DNA of 64,000 nt from Polyangium sp. 6x1 (lineage in GTDB: Bacteria; Myxococcota_A; Polyangia; Polyangiales; Polyangiaceae), in NCBI RefSeq assembly GCF_029946515.1, contig NZ_JARZHH010000034.1, forward strand, positions 53,912 to 117,911. The letters are read 5' to 3'. A program made the translations under genes and the position numbers. Under the pieces are notes generated by a model. It did no database searches. It was not told the origin of the DNA and worked only from the letters and a program-made list of their open reading frames with translations. This document shows positions 12,312-21,030 of the stretch, in pieces; position 1 is the stretch's first letter, and every line of letters begins with the position of its first letter.

Positions 12312-13243
12312 GCAGGGGCCGTCCGGGTCATGTCGGGCACGATCACGGAGCCGAAAAAGCCCTCGATCGTCCGGACGACCTCGTCCGGGCATTCGATCAT
12401 GGGCAAGTGGCCGCACCCAGGAATGATCCTCATTATAACCTTCGGTAGCTTGGCTGCCACCTCCGCCGCGCTCTCCTGAGGAATCAACCGGTCCCGCTCG
12501 CCCCATACGACCAGGACTGGCATGCGAAAGAGGTGCGCGTTTTCCAGGATCGTCGGGGACACCAGATCTCTCGCGAGGTCGTGGAACACCTTCGCCATTT
12601 CATTCATGGTCGGGTGAATCGGCCTATCGAGGGAGTCTTTCACGAATTTCTCGGTATACGCGTTTCTCGCGACGAACACGTGGTCGAGCATCGGCATCGC
12701 CAGGCGGTCGAGCGTGCGCGACAAGAGCCACGGCTGAAGGAGCGTCTCGGCGAGCCACGGAGTCCCGGGCGGGTACCTCCGCATCCCCGCCGCGCCGATC
12801 AGCACGAGCCGCTCGACCCGATCCGGCGCCGCGAGCGCCGCCTGCGCCACGACCTGCCCCCCGGCCGAGTGCCCGACGAGCGTCACCCGGCGCATCCCAC
12901 GCTCATCCAACCATTCCAGGAGTGTATCGGCGTACCCCGCGACCGTGTTTCGCGTCCTCGGTTTGTACGAGAGCCCGCAGCCCGGGAGATCGAGCCCTGC
13001 GACACGAAATCGCCCGGCGAAGGGCTTCACGACATGCTCGAAGTGCGTGAAATCACCCACGAGTCCGTGGACGAACACCACGCACTCTCCCTCTCCTGCG
13101 TCGAAGTAAGCGACGTCCCCACGCCGGAGCGCGGCGAAGCGCGTAGGGAACGGAAAGGACTGCGAACGCCCCTGGCCCTGACCACCGGATACGACCACGG
13201 GCCGGAGGGTACTGACGGACCAGGCGACGTCGAGCGAAACCAT
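12308..13243 (-). CDS. Alpha/beta-fold hydrolase
   Basis: The 311-residue protein carries the alpha/beta hydrolase layout: the oxyanion motif His-Gly-Leu-Val-Gly-Asp at about 59-64, nucleophile elbow Gly-His-Ser-Ala-Gly-Gly with Ser126, the acid region Trp-Gly-Glu-Arg-Asp-Arg-Leu, and the catalytic His in Gly-Cys-Gly-His-Leu-Pro. It resembles esterases and lipases of the epoxide hydrolase/haloperoxidase-like branch; substrate is not evident. The start at 13243 is the most likely. The frame is open much further upstream (to 14107), but that part is antisense to two plus-strand genes. Coupling to the downstream acyltransferase suggests lipid turnover. Confidence 0.88.
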   Translation of the reverse strand: MVSLDVAWSVSTLRPVVVSGGQGQGRSQSFPFPTRFAALRRGDVAYFDAGEGECVVFVHGLVGDFTHFEHVVKPFAGRFRVAGLDLPGCGLSYKPRTRNTVAGYADTLLEWLDERGMRRVTLVGHSAGGQVVAQAALAAPDRVERLVLIGAAGMRRYPPGTPWLAETLLQPWLLSRTLDRLAMPMLDHVFVARNAYTEKFVKDSLDRPIHPTMNEMAKVFHDLARDLVSPTILENAHLFRMPVLVVWGERDRLIPQESAAEVAAKLPKVIMRIIPGCGHLPMIECPDEVVRTIEGFFGSVIVPDMTRTAPA

Positions 13244-13426
13244 TCGGCTGGTGTGCGTCCGGTCGATGCATGAGCGCTTGCCGAACCCGTGAAAGATTGC
13301 CCACATCACGAAACCGCAACGAAGGAAAGCTTTTTCCTGGGGCGCAACGTGGGGGCTCGACGGCGCGCTCACATGGAAGTACATACGCCGCTCGCTCGGC
13401 CTCGATCCGGGGCTGGAACGGGCAAG

Positions 13427-13993
13427 ATGACACCTCCTCGAAATCGGCGAAGGTCGGCCTCCCCTCGGGTGGAATCGGAAAACCACGGCGAGCCGGGCTT
13501 CGTGCTCGCAAGCCGCGACGCGCAGATCGATTGGGTCTTCGAGATCCTCTTCGGCAAGGGCGCGCTCGACAGGGACGATGCGGTCGGGCAAGCGCTCGAC
13601 GCGCTCGTCCTGCTCGGCCTCGTCGACGAGGAGGACGAAGCGAAGAAGGCCAAAGCGCGCGTCGCCGTCGAGCGGGCGATCGACAACGGCCTGCGCGCGG
13701 GTCGCTTCGATCGGCCGAAGCGCGGCCAGATCCGGGCCATTCGTACCGAAGCGAAGGATTACTCGTCCGAGGATTGGACGCTCTGCCTGATGAACGCGCT
13801 CGACCGCGAGCCGACGGATCGCGACGCGGCCTTGCGCTTCGCGGCCTACTGGGCCGCGTCGAACACGGGTCTCGCCTTTGCGCGTTTGCAGCGCGGCGGA
13901 TCGATCCTGACGGGGCTCGACGCCGCGCTCGAGTCGGCCTTGCGGCGGGGCAGCTTCCTCGACGTGGGCGGCGGCTGCGTACGCAAGGTCTGA
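13427..13993 (+). CDS. Hypothetical protein, 188 aa
   Basis: No family is recognised. The protein is soluble, acidic to neutral, and mostly helical in the middle (Asp-Glu-Glu-Asp-Glu-Ala-Lys-Lys-Ala-Lys and onward), with a short basic N terminus. The start at 13427 is preceded by GGAACGGGC and gives a protein without the low-complexity, poorly coding stretch seen when starting at 13289. It lies 31 bp before an ABC-2 permease gene on the same strand, so the two may share a transcript. Confidence 0.6.
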   Translation: MTPPRNRRRSASPRVESENHGEPGFVLASRDAQIDWVFEILFGKGALDRDDAVGQALDALVLLGLVDEEDEAKKAKARVAVERAIDNGLRAGRFDRPKRGQIRAIRTEAKDYSSEDWTLCLMNALDREPTDRDAALRFAAYWAASNTGLAFARLQRGGSILTGLDAALESALRRGSFLDVGGGCVRKV

Positions 13994-14024
13994 CAACCGA
14001 TCGCTTCGTGGTACGTTCCGCGCC

Positions 14025-14969
14025 ATGTTCGGCCGGATCGGCGTCATCGCCCTGAACACGTACCGCGAGTCGGTGCGCGCGCGCATCTTGCTCGGGCTCG
14101 CGGTCATGGCCTTCTTCGTGTCGCTCTACGCGCTCGTGGTCGGCGCCTTCACGCTGAAGAACGCGCCGCGCGTCGTGAGTGACCTCGGCGCGGCCTCGAT
14201 CTCGATCTTCAGCTTGCTCGTGGCGATCGTCATCGGCGCGACCTCGCTCTACCGCGAGCTCGAACAGAAGACGCTCTTTCCCATCCTCGCCCGGCCGATC
14301 CGCCGGAGCGAGTACCTCGTCGGCAAGTACCTGGGCACGCTCTTGACCATCGCGGTCTTCGTGATGGCCGACGCGGGCCTCGTGCTGCTGCTCAGCGCGG
14401 GCCTCGGCGCGGGCGAATCGGCCGCGCACCTCTATCGCATCGTGGGCGGGGCGTTCGGCTGGCTTTTGCTCATGGTCCTCGCCGGCTGGCGAATCCCGGC
14501 GATGCGTACGTACGGCGTGATCCCGTGGGCCGCGGGCATGCTCGTGCTCGGCGTCGCGCTCTCGGGCGTCGCGCCCGACGAGCGGCGCGTGGTGCTCGCG
14601 TCGAGCGTGCTCACGCTCCTCGAGATCGCGATCGTCGCCGCGGCCGCCACGCTCTTCTCGTCGTTCTCCACGCCGTTCCTCTCGGCGCTTTTGACGCTCG
14701 GCGTATGGATCGTGGGCCGGCAGGCCGACAGCCTCGCGCGGCTGCCCGTGAAGCAATTCGGACAATCGATTCACGATTTCGGTGTCGCACTTTCGAAGAT
14801 CGTCCCGAACCTGCAAATCTTCGTCCCGCCGCGCCCGCTGCTCGTCGGCGAGGCGATCGACGTGAAGCTCTCCGGCTACCTCGGCATGGCCTCGCTCACG
14901 TCGCTCGGCTGGTCGCTCGGGCTCTTGGCTGTGGCAGCGCTCGTCTTCAACGAGCGTGATTTCCTGTGA
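14025..14969 (+). CDS. ABC-2 type transporter permease
   Basis: The 314-residue protein has about six membrane helices and the features of ABC-2/NosY-like permeases. There is an N-terminal Asn-Thr-Tyr-Arg-Glu-Ser-Val-Arg-Ala-Arg helix, a cytoplasmic loop with Leu-Tyr-Arg-Glu-Leu-Glu-x-Lys-Thr-Leu-Phe-Pro-Ile-Leu-Ala-Arg-Pro, and Arg-x-Glu-Tyr-Leu-Val-Gly-Lys-Tyr, which is the typical coupling region. It would form the membrane pore of an ABC exporter or a gliding/exopolysaccharide-type system. The ATPase partner is not in the window nearby. Its stop overlaps the GTG start of the next gene by 4 bp. Confidence 0.88.
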   Translation: MFGRIGVIALNTYRESVRARILLGLAVMAFFVSLYALVVGAFTLKNAPRVVSDLGAASISIFSLLVAIVIGATSLYRELEQKTLFPILARPIRRSEYLVGKYLGTLLTIAVFVMADAGLVLLLSAGLGAGESAAHLYRIVGGAFGWLLLMVLAGWRIPAMRTYGVIPWAAGMLVLGVALSGVAPDERRVVLASSVLTLLEIAIVAAAATLFSSFSTPFLSALLTLGVWIVGRQADSLARLPVKQFGQSIHDFGVALSKIVPNLQIFVPPRPLLVGEAIDVKLSGYLGMASLTSLGWSLGLLAVAALVFNERDFL

Positions 14970-15664
14970 GCGACGCGGCGGCTTCTCCCTCGATTTCTCC
15001 CGCGCGCGCGCGCCTCGTCGCGCGGATCGTGCGCGCGCTCAACGCCGTGGCGTTCGTCGGGCTGCTCGTCGGCGCGGTGACGGCGCGCGTCGTGTGGTCG
15101 GGCGAATCGGAGATCGCCGAGAGTGCGGCGGCCTTGCGGCGCGGCGACGCCTACGAGGCCACGGTGCGGGCGCGCAGGGCCGCGGGCTGGTATGCGCCGG
15201 GCGCGCCGCACGTGCGCGTCGCTTACGAGCGGCTCGCGTCGATCGCCACGACGGCCGAGGGCCTCGGCGATCGGGATCTCGCGCTGCTCGCCTGGCGCGG
15301 CGTCCGCACGGCGGCGCTCGAGACGCGCTGGCTCCTCGTGCCGCACAAGGAGGACCTCGACCGCGCGAACCTGGCCATCGCGCGCATCGAGGCCGCGGCG
15401 CCGCGCCCGCCGGGCACGCGGACCGAGCCGCCGCAGCGCATCGAGGAGAGGCAGCTCGCGGCGCTGCTCCGCGACGAGGCCCCGCGCACGTCGTGGGTCG
15501 TGCTCCTGCTCGCCTCGTTCGTCGCGTGGGCGGGTGGCGCGGCGTGGGCCGTGCGCCGCGCGAGCGCATCACCGGACGGCCTCGACCTCGCGCGGGCGCG
15601 CGCGGGCGTGCTCGTCGCGCTCGCGGGCGTGGCTTTGTGGGTGCTCGCGCTCTGGCGCGCTTGA
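14966..15664 (+). CDS. Membrane protein coupled to the ABC permease, 232 aa
   Basis: The GTG start (14966) overlaps the permease stop in a GTGA arrangement. The protein has a membrane helix at about residues 25-45, an Arg/Ala-rich helical middle with TPR-like spacing (Arg-Arg-Gly-Asp-Ala-Tyr-Glu-Ala-Thr), and two C-terminal hydrophobic segments (about 172-190 and 210-230). No family is recognised. The overlap suggests it works with the ABC permease, possibly as an accessory subunit. It ends 1 bp before the convergent lipoprotein gene. Confidence 0.7.
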   Translation: MSDAAASPSISPARARLVARIVRALNAVAFVGLLVGAVTARVVWSGESEIAESAAALRRGDAYEATVRARRAAGWYAPGAPHVRVAYERLASIATTAEGLGDRDLALLAWRGVRTAALETRWLLVPHKEDLDRANLAIARIEAAAPRPPGTRTEPPQRIEERQLAALLRDEAPRTSWVVLLLASFVAWAGGAAWAVRRASASPDGLDLARARAGVLVALAGVALWVLALWRA

Positions 15665-15665
15665 T

Positions 15666-16553
15666 TCAGGGTTTGGCGGCGAGGCCCATTTCCGAGGCGA
15701 CGGCCGTCCCGGGCGAGGACGCGATGACGGGCGCGGGCAGGAGCTTCGGCCGCGGCTGCGCGCCGTGCGTGGCGTCGGCGAAGGCCACGAGCGCGTTCGT
15801 CTGGACGTGCACGCGCTTGGCGAGCGTGCGCGCCCCGTCGGCGGCGATCTTCCCTTGCTCCTCCTTGTGCGAGCGGCCCGCGCCGATCATCTGCTCCTTC
15901 TTCGACACGTGGAGCGGCTCGCTCACCGAAAACAGGATCGTCCCCGTGCGCACGTCGAGGAAATCGGCCTGGGCGATCCCCTGGCTCTCGACCGTCACGC
16001 CTGGCGCGAGGAACATGCCGAGCACGGTCGGATAGAGCCACGCCCAGCCGTTCAGGTGCGTGCTGTCCTCGAAGCGCTCCGAATAAAGGACGAGATAGCG
16101 GAGCCGGTAGCGGGCGGCGATCACGCGCAGGCCCTCGATACCGCCCACGTTCGGCAGATCGGTCGAGATGTCCGTGACCTGCGAGAAATGGGGATTTCCC
16201 GCGAGCGCCTTCGCGAAATGGTGCGACGCCGTGTTGCGCAGCCCGAGGGACGGCGATCCTTTGGGGTCAAATGGTTCCGCCAGGGGAATGACGCCGATGC
16301 GGGCGGGGAGCTGCAGGTCGATCGGCGCTTCGAGCACGGTTTGCAGGTCCTGCTCGGTGAGGGCGCCGGTGACGTCCTTCGTGAAGTACGAGCGCTGGAG
16401 CGCGGGCGCGGCGGGCGCGACCATTTCGGGCCGCGCGGCCGCGTAGGCCTGGGGCTCGGCCATCGGCGAAGGCGCGCCGCCGCAGCCGGCGAGGAGAGTG
16501 AGCGAGGCGAGGACGGGGGCGATTGTCGAGGCGAGGCGGGTGCGGGCGATCAT
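15666..16553 (-). CDS. Lipoprotein of unknown function, 295 aa
   Basis: A type II signal peptide is clear: Arg near the start, hydrophobic core and lipobox Leu-Leu-Ala-Gly-Cys at residues 19-23. The mature protein has Arg-Ile-Gly-Val-Ile-Pro-Leu strands, an Arg-Leu-Arg-Tyr-Leu-Val-Leu-Tyr-Ser-Glu-Arg segment and a Thr-Gly-Thr-Ile-Leu-Phe-Ser-Val-Ser motif, which together resemble periplasmic stress or assembly lipoproteins with an alternating alpha/beta layout, but no family can be named. It would sit on the periplasmic side of a membrane. Confidence 0.78.
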   Translation of the reverse strand: MIARTRLASTIAPVLASLTLLAGCGGAPSPMAEPQAYAAARPEMVAPAAPALQRSYFTKDVTGALTEQDLQTVLEAPIDLQLPARIGVIPLAEPFDPKGSPSLGLRNTASHHFAKALAGNPHFSQVTDISTDLPNVGGIEGLRVIAARYRLRYLVLYSERFEDSTHLNGWAWLYPTVLGMFLAPGVTVESQGIAQADFLDVRTGTILFSVSEPLHVSKKEQMIGAGRSHKEEQGKIAADGARTLAKRVHVQTNALVAFADATHGAQPRPKLLPAPVIASSPGTAVASEMGLAAKP

Positions 16554-16622
16554 GGCGGGTATCCGTTCTCCGTGGCGTGTGCAGAAGAACGAGGCCCGCG
16601 GCGCCGCCTTACACGGCGATCT

Positions 16623-17177
16623 TCAGGCGCGCGCGAGGGGGGCGAAGAGGAGCTGCCTGTAATGGGCGAGCTCCTCGATCGATTCGCGGATGTCGTCGAG
16701 CGCGCGGTGCGTCTCCTTCTTCTTCGGCGCTTGCCGTTCGGGACACCACCGCTTCACGAGTTCCTTCAGCGTGGACACGTCGATCATGCGGTAATGCAGG
16801 TGGCCCACGAACGCGGGCATGTAGCGATCGAGGAACTCGCGGTCCTTCCAGACGGAGTTGCCGCAGAGGGGCGCCGTCCCTTTCGTCACGTGCTTCTGCA
16901 CGAAGGCGAGCGTCTGCGCGGCGGCGTCGTCGAGGGTGACCGTGGAAGCGGGGATCCGCTCGAGCAGCCCCGAGCGCGCGTGCAGATCGCGGACGAAGTC
17001 GTTCATGGTGGCGAGCACCTCGGGCGGCTGGTGGATGACGAGGTTCGGCCCCTCCTCCACGACGCGGAGGTTACAGTCCGTGATGATCGTCGCGATCTCG
17101 ACGATCGCGCAGCGCTGTGGATCGAGCCCGGTCATCTCGAGGTCCACCCACACGAGGCGGTCCGACGGTTCGGCCAT
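16623..17177 (-). CDS. orn: Oligoribonuclease
   Basis: At 184 residues it has the usual length of Orn and the DEDDh exonuclease signature. There is Val-Asp-Leu-Glu-Met-Thr-Gly-Leu near the N terminus (Asp12, Glu14), Ala-Thr-Ile-Ile-Thr-Asp, a second Asp region (Asn-Ser-Val-Trp-Lys-Asp-Arg-Glu-Phe-Leu) and His-Arg-Ala-Leu-Asp-Asp-Ile near the C terminus. It degrades 2-5-nt RNA, including pGpG from cyclic-di-GMP breakdown, in the cytoplasm. The start chosen gives the family length; the frame is open to 17264 but without similarity. It stands alone, divergent from the zinc exporter gene. Confidence 0.96.
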   Translation of the reverse strand: MAEPSDRLVWVDLEMTGLDPQRCAIVEIATIITDCNLRVVEEGPNLVIHQPPEVLATMNDFVRDLHARSGLLERIPASTVTLDDAAAQTLAFVQKHVTKGTAPLCGNSVWKDREFLDRYMPAFVGHLHYRMIDVSTLKELVKRWCPERQAPKKKETHRALDDIRESIEELAHYRQLLFAPLARA

Positions 17178-17311
17178 GGGGCGGAGCATAGTCAACGAAG
17201 CCCGTCCCCCGCCAAGTTTTGACCCGCCCGGCTCGCCCGAGCGGAGGAGCGCGGCCCCGAGCACGTCGATCGGTGCCTTCGCTCGCTCGCGGATGGACTA
17301 CCCTCCCGGCC

Positions 17312-18397
17312 ATGGCCCGTGCGGCGCACCCCGAAGAACACGCGCATCACGACCACGCGCATCACGACGGTCATGATCACGACCATGATCACGACCACGA
17401 CCACCACGATGGTCACGATCACGACAAGGGTCACGCGCACCACGACCACGACCACGGGCACGCGCACGGCCTGAGCGAGCTACGGCGCACGCCGATCCGG
17501 CGCCTCGTCGTGGCGTTCGCGATCACCGCGGGCTTCATGTTCGTCGAGGCGATCGTCGGCTTCCTGTCGGGCAGCCTCGCGCTGCTCGCGGACGCCGGCC
17601 ACATGCTCGCGGACGCGGCGGCGCTCGCGCTCGCCATGATCGCGCAGCGCATCGCCTCGCAGCAGCGCACGCGCGCCCGCACGTACGGCTATCGCCGCGC
17701 AGAGGTGCTCGCGGCCTTCGCGAACGGCGTCGCGCTCGCGCTCACGGCCGTGTGGATCTTCGGCGAGGCCGTGCAGCGCTTCCAGGAGCCGCGCGCGATC
17801 GACGGCACGGCCATGACGGCGACCGCGGCCGTGGGCCTCGTGGTCAACCTCGTCGCCGCCGCGGTGCTCTCGCTCGGCGACAAGGGGCACAACATGAACA
17901 CCCGCGCCGCGCTCGCGCACGTCCTCTCCGACGCGCTCGGCTCCGTCGGCGCGATCGTGGGCGGCGTGCTCGTCCTCTCGCTCGGCTGGACCCGGGCCGA
18001 CCCGATCATCAGCGCCGTCATCTCGCTCTTGATCTGCTGGGGCGGCTTCAAGCTCGTGCGCGACACCTCGCACGTGCTCATGGAGGGCAGCCCCATCGAG
18101 GTCGACATCGCGCACGTGGAGGAGACGCTCCTCAAGGTCCCCGGCGTCGTGGGCTTCCACGACCTGCACGTCTGGTCGATCTCCGAGGGCTTCGACGTGC
18201 TCACGGTGCACATCGTCATCGCCCGCGGCTTCCACGGCACCGACGTCGTCCAGGCCGTCGCCGCGCGCATGCGCGAGGCCCACGGCCTCGAGCACTGCAC
18301 CATCCAGCCCGAGCCCTCCCCCGAGCCCCAGCTCGTCTCCCTGCGCCGCAAGTCTTCGACGGAAAACCCTTCGACGTCAAACGAAGGGAAGAACTGA
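17312..18397 (+). CDS. Cation diffusion facilitator (zinc exporter, CzcD/ZnT-like)
   Basis: The 361-residue protein has a strongly His/Asp-rich N-terminal tail (about residues 6-53, over 20 His) that likely binds metal. It is followed by the CDF six-helix domain. The two intramembrane sites read Gly-His-Met-Leu-Ala-Asp and Ala-His-Val-Leu-Ser-Asp, both of the HxxxD type seen in zinc-preferring CzcD/ZnT members. The C-terminal cytoplasmic domain contains His-Asp-Leu-His-Val-Trp-Ser-Ile, a usual CDF motif. It exports Zn2+ (perhaps Co2+) across the inner membrane in exchange for protons. No metal regulator is adjacent. Confidence 0.95.
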   Translation: MARAAHPEEHAHHDHAHHDGHDHDHDHDHDHHDGHDHDKGHAHHDHDHGHAHGLSELRRTPIRRLVVAFAITAGFMFVEAIVGFLSGSLALLADAGHMLADAAALALAMIAQRIASQQRTRARTYGYRRAEVLAAFANGVALALTAVWIFGEAVQRFQEPRAIDGTAMTATAAVGLVVNLVAAAVLSLGDKGHNMNTRAALAHVLSDALGSVGAIVGGVLVLSLGWTRADPIISAVISLLICWGGFKLVRDTSHVLMEGSPIEVDIAHVEETLLKVPGVVGFHDLHVWSISEGFDVLTVHIVIARGFHGTDVVQAVAARMREAHGLEHCTIQPEPSPEPQLVSLRRKSSTENPSTSNEGKN

Positions 18398-18400
18398 CCG

Positions 18401-19609
18401 TCACGACCCCGAGAACAGCTCCGTCACCCAGTACGACCCATCGGTACCCCGCGCGACAGCCACCCCCACGCGCGTAAAACGCTCGAGCAGCAGGTTGCCT
18501 CGGTGCGACGGGCTCGCCCAGAGCGCGCGGTGCGCGTTCGGCAGCGAGCTCGCGCTCGCCACGTTTTCCCCGGCGATCGCCGCCTGGATCCCCGCCGCCT
18601 CGATGCGCTTGCGTGGATCGCCGCCGCCCACGTCGTGGCCCACGAGCCGCGTCTTCATCATCTCCTCGGAGTGCGCCCGCGCCACCTTGTCGAGCGCCGC
18701 GTCCCGCACGAGCGGCTTGCGACCTTCGGCGATCCGCGCCGCGTTGATCATGCGCAGCATCGCGTCGGCGTCGTCCTTCGCGCCCGCCGCGGCCTCCTCG
18801 CCCGGCACGGCCGAACGGACGAACTCGCTCGGCGGCTTCTGCCCGGCGTAGATCGTCGTCTCCAGCACGGGACGTGGCCCCGTCGACACCGTCGCGAGCA
18901 CCTGCACGAGCCACGCGCCGGGCTGGTCCACGGAGAACGTCGAGCGAATCTTCCCGCCGGAGAGCGAGCTCGGCACCGTGCGCGGCGCCGCGCGTGGCCC
19001 GAGCAAGACGACCTGCACGCCCGAGGCCGGCACGAGCATCGTCCCTTCCACCGTGATCCACTGCCCCACGCGCGCCGTCGTCGTCACCGGCGCCATGTCC
19101 GCGAGCGCGTCGAACGTGATCACCGTCGCGACCGACGCCCCTCCTTCGCCGTCGATCTTCGCCACGCCGCACCGCCGCGCGCCGAGCGAACGAACCCCGC
19201 TGATCCACCCCTTGAAGCGCGTCTCCGTGTCCGCGTCGTCGAGGTTCTGCCCGGACAAGGACCACGCCTTCGGCCACACGTGCGGGTCTCCCGCGGCGCG
19301 CAGCGTGAAGGCGAGCTCGTCGGCCGTCAGCGCGCTCGCTCCGTCGAGCTGGCGCCGCGCCACGATGCCCGCGACATCCATGAGCGCGCTGTCGGCTGGC
19401 CCGCAGAGGTTCAGCAGCGCGGCCTCGCGCGGGCCGGTCTTCGCGGCCGGGTGAGGGGAGGAGACCGTGGGCTTCCAGGAGACGCGCAGCGCGCCGGCTT
19501 CGGCGGAGGCGACGAGCGGCAGCGCGAGGGCGGCGAGGGCGGGCAGCGAGCCAGCGAGCGCGTGGAGGAGGGACGGACCTCGGTGCAATCGGCGCGAAGG
19601 AGCGTTCAT
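18401..19609 (-). CDS. Secreted CAP (SCP/PR-1) domain protein
   Basis: The 402-residue protein has a signal peptide (about residues 1-36, ending Ala-Ser-Ala). A long middle part has alternating strands, possibly a filamin/Ig-like or bacterial surface fold (about 40-265). The C-terminal CAP domain (about 285-400) shows Met-Ile-Asn-Ala-Ala-Arg, His-Ser-Glu-Glu-Met, Gly-Glu-Asn-Val-Ala and Ser-Pro-Ser-His-Arg-Gly-Asn-Leu-Leu, the family hallmark residues (two His and Glu around a cavity). CAP proteins in bacteria are secreted and of varied or unknown activity. It ends 3 bp from the zinc exporter stop, convergent. Confidence 0.88.
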   Translation of the reverse strand: MNAPSRRLHRGPSLLHALAGSLPALAALALPLVASAEAGALRVSWKPTVSSPHPAAKTGPREAALLNLCGPADSALMDVAGIVARRQLDGASALTADELAFTLRAAGDPHVWPKAWSLSGQNLDDADTETRFKGWISGVRSLGARRCGVAKIDGEGGASVATVITFDALADMAPVTTTARVGQWITVEGTMLVPASGVQVVLLGPRAAPRTVPSSLSGGKIRSTFSVDQPGAWLVQVLATVSTGPRPVLETTIYAGQKPPSEFVRSAVPGEEAAAGAKDDADAMLRMINAARIAEGRKPLVRDAALDKVARAHSEEMMKTRLVGHDVGGGDPRKRIEAAGIQAAIAGENVASASSLPNAHRALWASPSHRGNLLLERFTRVGVAVARGTDGSYWVTELFSGS

Positions 19610-19628
19610 CGACGATCTCCGGGTGGGG

Positions 19629-20939
19629 TCAACGCGCCGCCGTGTACACCCCTTGCGCGGGGTCGGCGACGAGCGGCGCGCCGAGCATCGTTCGTTCGAC
19701 GTAGCGCACCATGGCCTGATGCACCTCGCGCGGCGCCCCTCGCGCCCGCTCGGGACGGTGCCGGCCGAGGATCTCGGTCATGACGTAGCCGCCGAGCCCT
19801 TCCTCGCGGGCGACGTCGAGCAGCTCCTCCATGGCCGGATCCACGGCCGCGCCCTCCTTGGACATCCGCGCGGCCACGTACGTCCCGATCGCGGACTCCA
19901 GGCAGATGAGCTCTTCCATCATCGTCAGGTGGTAGGGCACGTCCTCGGGCTGCTCGAAGATGCGCGCGCGGACCTCGGGCTCGTAGCGCATCACGGCGCG
20001 GCATCCGGCGTAGATGCGCCCGGGATCGCCGCCCGAGGAGCCGACGTGGATCGCGCCCACACTGTCGACGTCGAGGAAGACGCGGAAGAGCGGCAGGCGC
20101 GTGTGGCGCGACGAGGCGAGGCCGTTCGAGAGCCTGTCGGCGAGCTCGATCGCCCGACGTGAGGCGGGCCAGAAGGCGATGGCCTCGGCGAGCCTGCGGC
20201 GCGCCTCGTCGCGATCGTTTCGTTTCTCGGCGAGCTCGGCGAGCCGGAGGTGCGCCGTCGCGAGCGTCGGGTCGATGCGGATCGCGCCCTCGAAGGCCTC
20301 GCGTGCTTCCTGCGGCTGGTTTTGCGCGACGAGCAACTCGCCGAGCTCGAGGGCGATTCCCGCGGCCTGCGTGTGCCCGAGCGCCGCGCGAAACGCCTCG
20401 GCGGCGGCCTTCGCCTCGCCCGCGTCGCGCTTCGATCGGGCCGTCGCGAGCGACGCCTTCGCCTCGTCCGAGAGGGTCACGGGGGTCAGCGTGAGCGCGC
20501 GGTCCTTGCGGCTCACCTCTGCCGTTTGCCACGGATCCGGCTCCGCGGCCGGGGGCGGTCCGTATTGCGCCACCAGGTTCGCGAGCTCCGGCGCCGCGTC
20601 GTCGAGCGTGTAGAGGCGCGGCGATTTGTCGATCACCGAGACGATCAACGTGGAGAACCGCAGCGTCCTCCGGACATCGTCGAGGCGCGCGGGGCCCGCG
20701 TACTGAAACCGATGCAGGTCCGGGTAGACGCGCGCGGCGGGCGTTTGGATCGGCGTATCGACGGGCGCGAGCAGGGCGCGCTGCGCCGCGGAGTACGCCG
20801 GGAGCCACGCCGGCGTGTTGCCTTTTGCCTGCGACTCTGCGGCCGGCGCCGTGGGGGCGGGCGTCATCGGCGCCGCGCCGGCGCAGCCCACGCCGCCGAG
20901 CGCGAACGTCACGAGCGCTGCCCGAGCTACGCCACGCAT
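19629..20939 (-). CDS. TPR-containing lipoprotein
   Basis: The 436-residue protein begins with a lipoprotein signal ending in Gly-Gly-Val-Gly-Cys (about residue 19) followed by a Pro/Ala-rich linker. Between about residues 170 and 280 there are tetratricopeptide-like helix pairs (Ala-Arg-Ser-Lys-Arg-Asp-Ala-Gly-Glu; Glu-Ala-Phe-Glu-Gly-Ala-Ile-Arg-Ile-Asp-Pro; Ala-His-Leu-Arg-Leu-Ala-Glu-Leu-Ala-Glu). The C-terminal part has no assigned domain. It is expected in the periplasm or outer membrane as a protein-protein adaptor. The start at 20939 is set by the signal peptide. It is followed 19 bp later by the CAP-domain gene on the same strand, so they may be co-transcribed. Confidence 0.82.
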   Translation of the reverse strand: MRGVARAALVTFALGGVGCAGAAPMTPAPTAPAAESQAKGNTPAWLPAYSAAQRALLAPVDTPIQTPAARVYPDLHRFQYAGPARLDDVRRTLRFSTLIVSVIDKSPRLYTLDDAAPELANLVAQYGPPPAAEPDPWQTAEVSRKDRALTLTPVTLSDEAKASLATARSKRDAGEAKAAAEAFRAALGHTQAAGIALELGELLVAQNQPQEAREAFEGAIRIDPTLATAHLRLAELAEKRNDRDEARRRLAEAIAFWPASRRAIELADRLSNGLASSRHTRLPLFRVFLDVDSVGAIHVGSSGGDPGRIYAGCRAVMRYEPEVRARIFEQPEDVPYHLTMMEELICLESAIGTYVAARMSKEGAAVDPAMEELLDVAREEGLGGYVMTEILGRHRPERARGAPREVHQAMVRYVERTMLGAPLVADPAQGVYTAAR

Positions 20940-21030
20940 GCCTTGGGTGGTAGCAAATTTCCGCGCGCCTGTCGCTCCCTGGTGCTCGCGGCAGTGACCA
21001 CGTGAAAGGGGCCGTCTCTTCGGCATTTCC